Part shown: one piece after another, positions 63,275 to 64,000 of the stretch | Layout of the letters: every line of letters begins with the position of its first letter | How positions within the stretch are numbered: the first letter of the stretch is position 1 | Assembly: GCF_001858025.1 (NCBI RefSeq) | Contig: NZ_LZQD01000004.1 | Span: forward strand, 277,243-341,242 | From: Trichormus sp. NMC-1 | GTDB taxonomy: Bacteria; Cyanobacteriota; Cyanobacteriia; Cyanobacteriales; Nostocaceae | Direction: 5' to 3' | DNA length: 64,000 nt | Made by a program: the position numbers and the translations under genes | The notes under the pieces: generated by a model | What the model saw: the letters and a program-made list of their open reading frames with translations, nothing else | The model's database searches: none | What the model was told of the DNA's origin: nothing

Positions 63275-64000
63275 TATAGGGCAAATGCGGGACGATGTTG
63301 AATCCAAGGATTAGCGGCTTCTAATTGCGCTGCGAGACTAATTAAAGTAGACTCAGCGGCTGGTTTACCCATTAACTGCACACTCATGGGTAAGCCGTTA
63401 CTATCAAAACTGACAGGAATGGCGATCGCAGGTAATCCAGTTGCATTGGCTACAGGACAAGGTGCAACCCAGTTAACAATATTTTCAAATGCCTCTTCTG
63501 GACTCAAATTTGCCCATTCACCGACGCGAATGGGTGAATGTAAATAAACTGGCAATACCAGCACATCAAAAGTATCGAAAAACGCGATAATTTGCCGTGA
63601 AACTATCTGCATTTTGGCAACTGCTTGTAAATACTCAGCCAAAGAACTGCTTCTAGCTAATAACCAGCGATTCACCGGCTGCAACGCTTCTGCTGGAAGC
63701 CCTGCTGCTGCTATTCCAGATTGCCAGACAATTTGAAATGGTTCAACTAAACTGCTGAAATCTGGGCATTTTTCTTCTATTTGATGTCCAAATTTTGCTA
63801 GTAATTCGACTGTTTGCAAAACCCCTTGTTGACAGTTAGCGTCTGCTGTTCCCAAGGGAAGAATGCTGGTACTAAAAGCAATTTTTAAATTATCGGTTTT
63901 TTGTTGAGTTGCTGCCAGAAATGAGGGTTCAGGATCTGGCAACCAATAAGGATCACCGGTAAAATAGCCAGAGATAACGTCTAACATAGCGGCTGCATCA
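63274..64000 (-). CDS. Amidase-signature family protein, C-terminal part (runs off window)
   Basis: The frame is open to the window edge; 242 codons seen. VISGYFTGDPYWLPDPEPSF, then LKIAFSTSILP and a late NWVAPCPVANATGLPAIAIP and GLPMSVQLMGKPAAESTLI are the C-terminal half of amidase-signature enzymes such as GatA relatives. The Ser-cis-Ser-Lys catalytic part lies outside the window. Coupled to the Crp gene. Confidence 0.85.
   Translation of the reverse strand, partial: DAAAMLDVISGYFTGDPYWLPDPEPSFLAATQQKTDNLKIAFSTSILPLGTADANCQQGVLQTVELLAKFGHQIEEKCPDFSSLVEPFQIVWQSGIAAAGLPAEALQPVNRWLLARSSSLAEYLQAVAKMQIVSRQIIAFFDTFDVLVLPVYLHSPIRVGEWANLSPEEAFENIVNWVAPCPVANATGLPAIAIPVSFDSNGLPMSVQLMGKPAAESTLISLAAQLEAANPWIQHRPAFAL

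Overview
The window looks like chromosome from a filamentous, heterocyst-type cyanobacterium (order Nostocales). Pointers are light-dependent protochlorophyllide reductase, plant-type ferredoxin, biliverdin reductase BvdR, beta-carotene ketolase CrtO, two CYP110-like P450s, GlcE/GlcF-like proteins, frequent HIP1 octamers (GCGATCGC), heptameric short tandem repeats (AATTCGT, CAGGAGT, CTTTTGA) and low GC by eye. Genus cannot be fixed from sequence alone; an Anabaena/Dolichospermum/Nostoc relative is likely. I saw no rRNA, tRNA or CRISPR array.

Layout. 1-2.6 kb: a GxxExxY protein running off the edge, a VapBC pair, a second vapB with a cut-off vapC, and a chimeric fragment zone. 2.6-21.4 kb: mostly core genes (RmlD-like reductase, TPR protein, por, pentapeptide protein, bvdR-map, petF, SpoIID-like protein, sulfiredoxin, dps, HTH-GrpE protein, a STAS/PP2C partner-switch pair, DUF1350) interrupted at 7.7-9.8 kb by a two-gene Septu-like HNH + ATPase defence module. 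21.5-34.7 kb: an accessory island of small toxin-antitoxin modules, several decayed, plus a PD-(D/E)XK nuclease + TOPRIM pair, a DGQHR/DndB-like protein, an IS701-like element, a papain-fold toxin remnant with a possible immunity gene, and an AIG1-like GTPase. These cassettes are separated by copies of one repeat family that expands at 32.2-33.2 kb into about 13 tandem copies of a 73-bp unit. 34.8-38.7 kb: a divergent phosphoketolase and two paralogous double-glycine-leader peptides preceded by three AGACA-N15-TGTCT motifs. 38.7-52.7 kb: metabolism (VKOR-Trx remnant, glgA, P450, DUF2993, crtO, saccharopine-dehydrogenase-like protein, antiporter, P450, glcF, glcE). 52.7-56.3 kb: Uma2, small membrane protein, pentapeptide protein and a REP-associated tyrosine transposase (RAYT) surrounded by its likely REP palindromes. 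56.2-64 kb: type II NADH dehydrogenase, ilvC, GH10-like protein, a methyltransferase/cupin/unknown run, a Crp regulator and an amidase running off the end.

The points most worth following are the paralogous double-glycine peptides with their triple dyad motif, the nuclease + TOPRIM operon, and the evidence that TA modules in the island are being recombined, truncated and inactivated between copies of a dispersed repeat. None is proven to be a new system from sequence alone.
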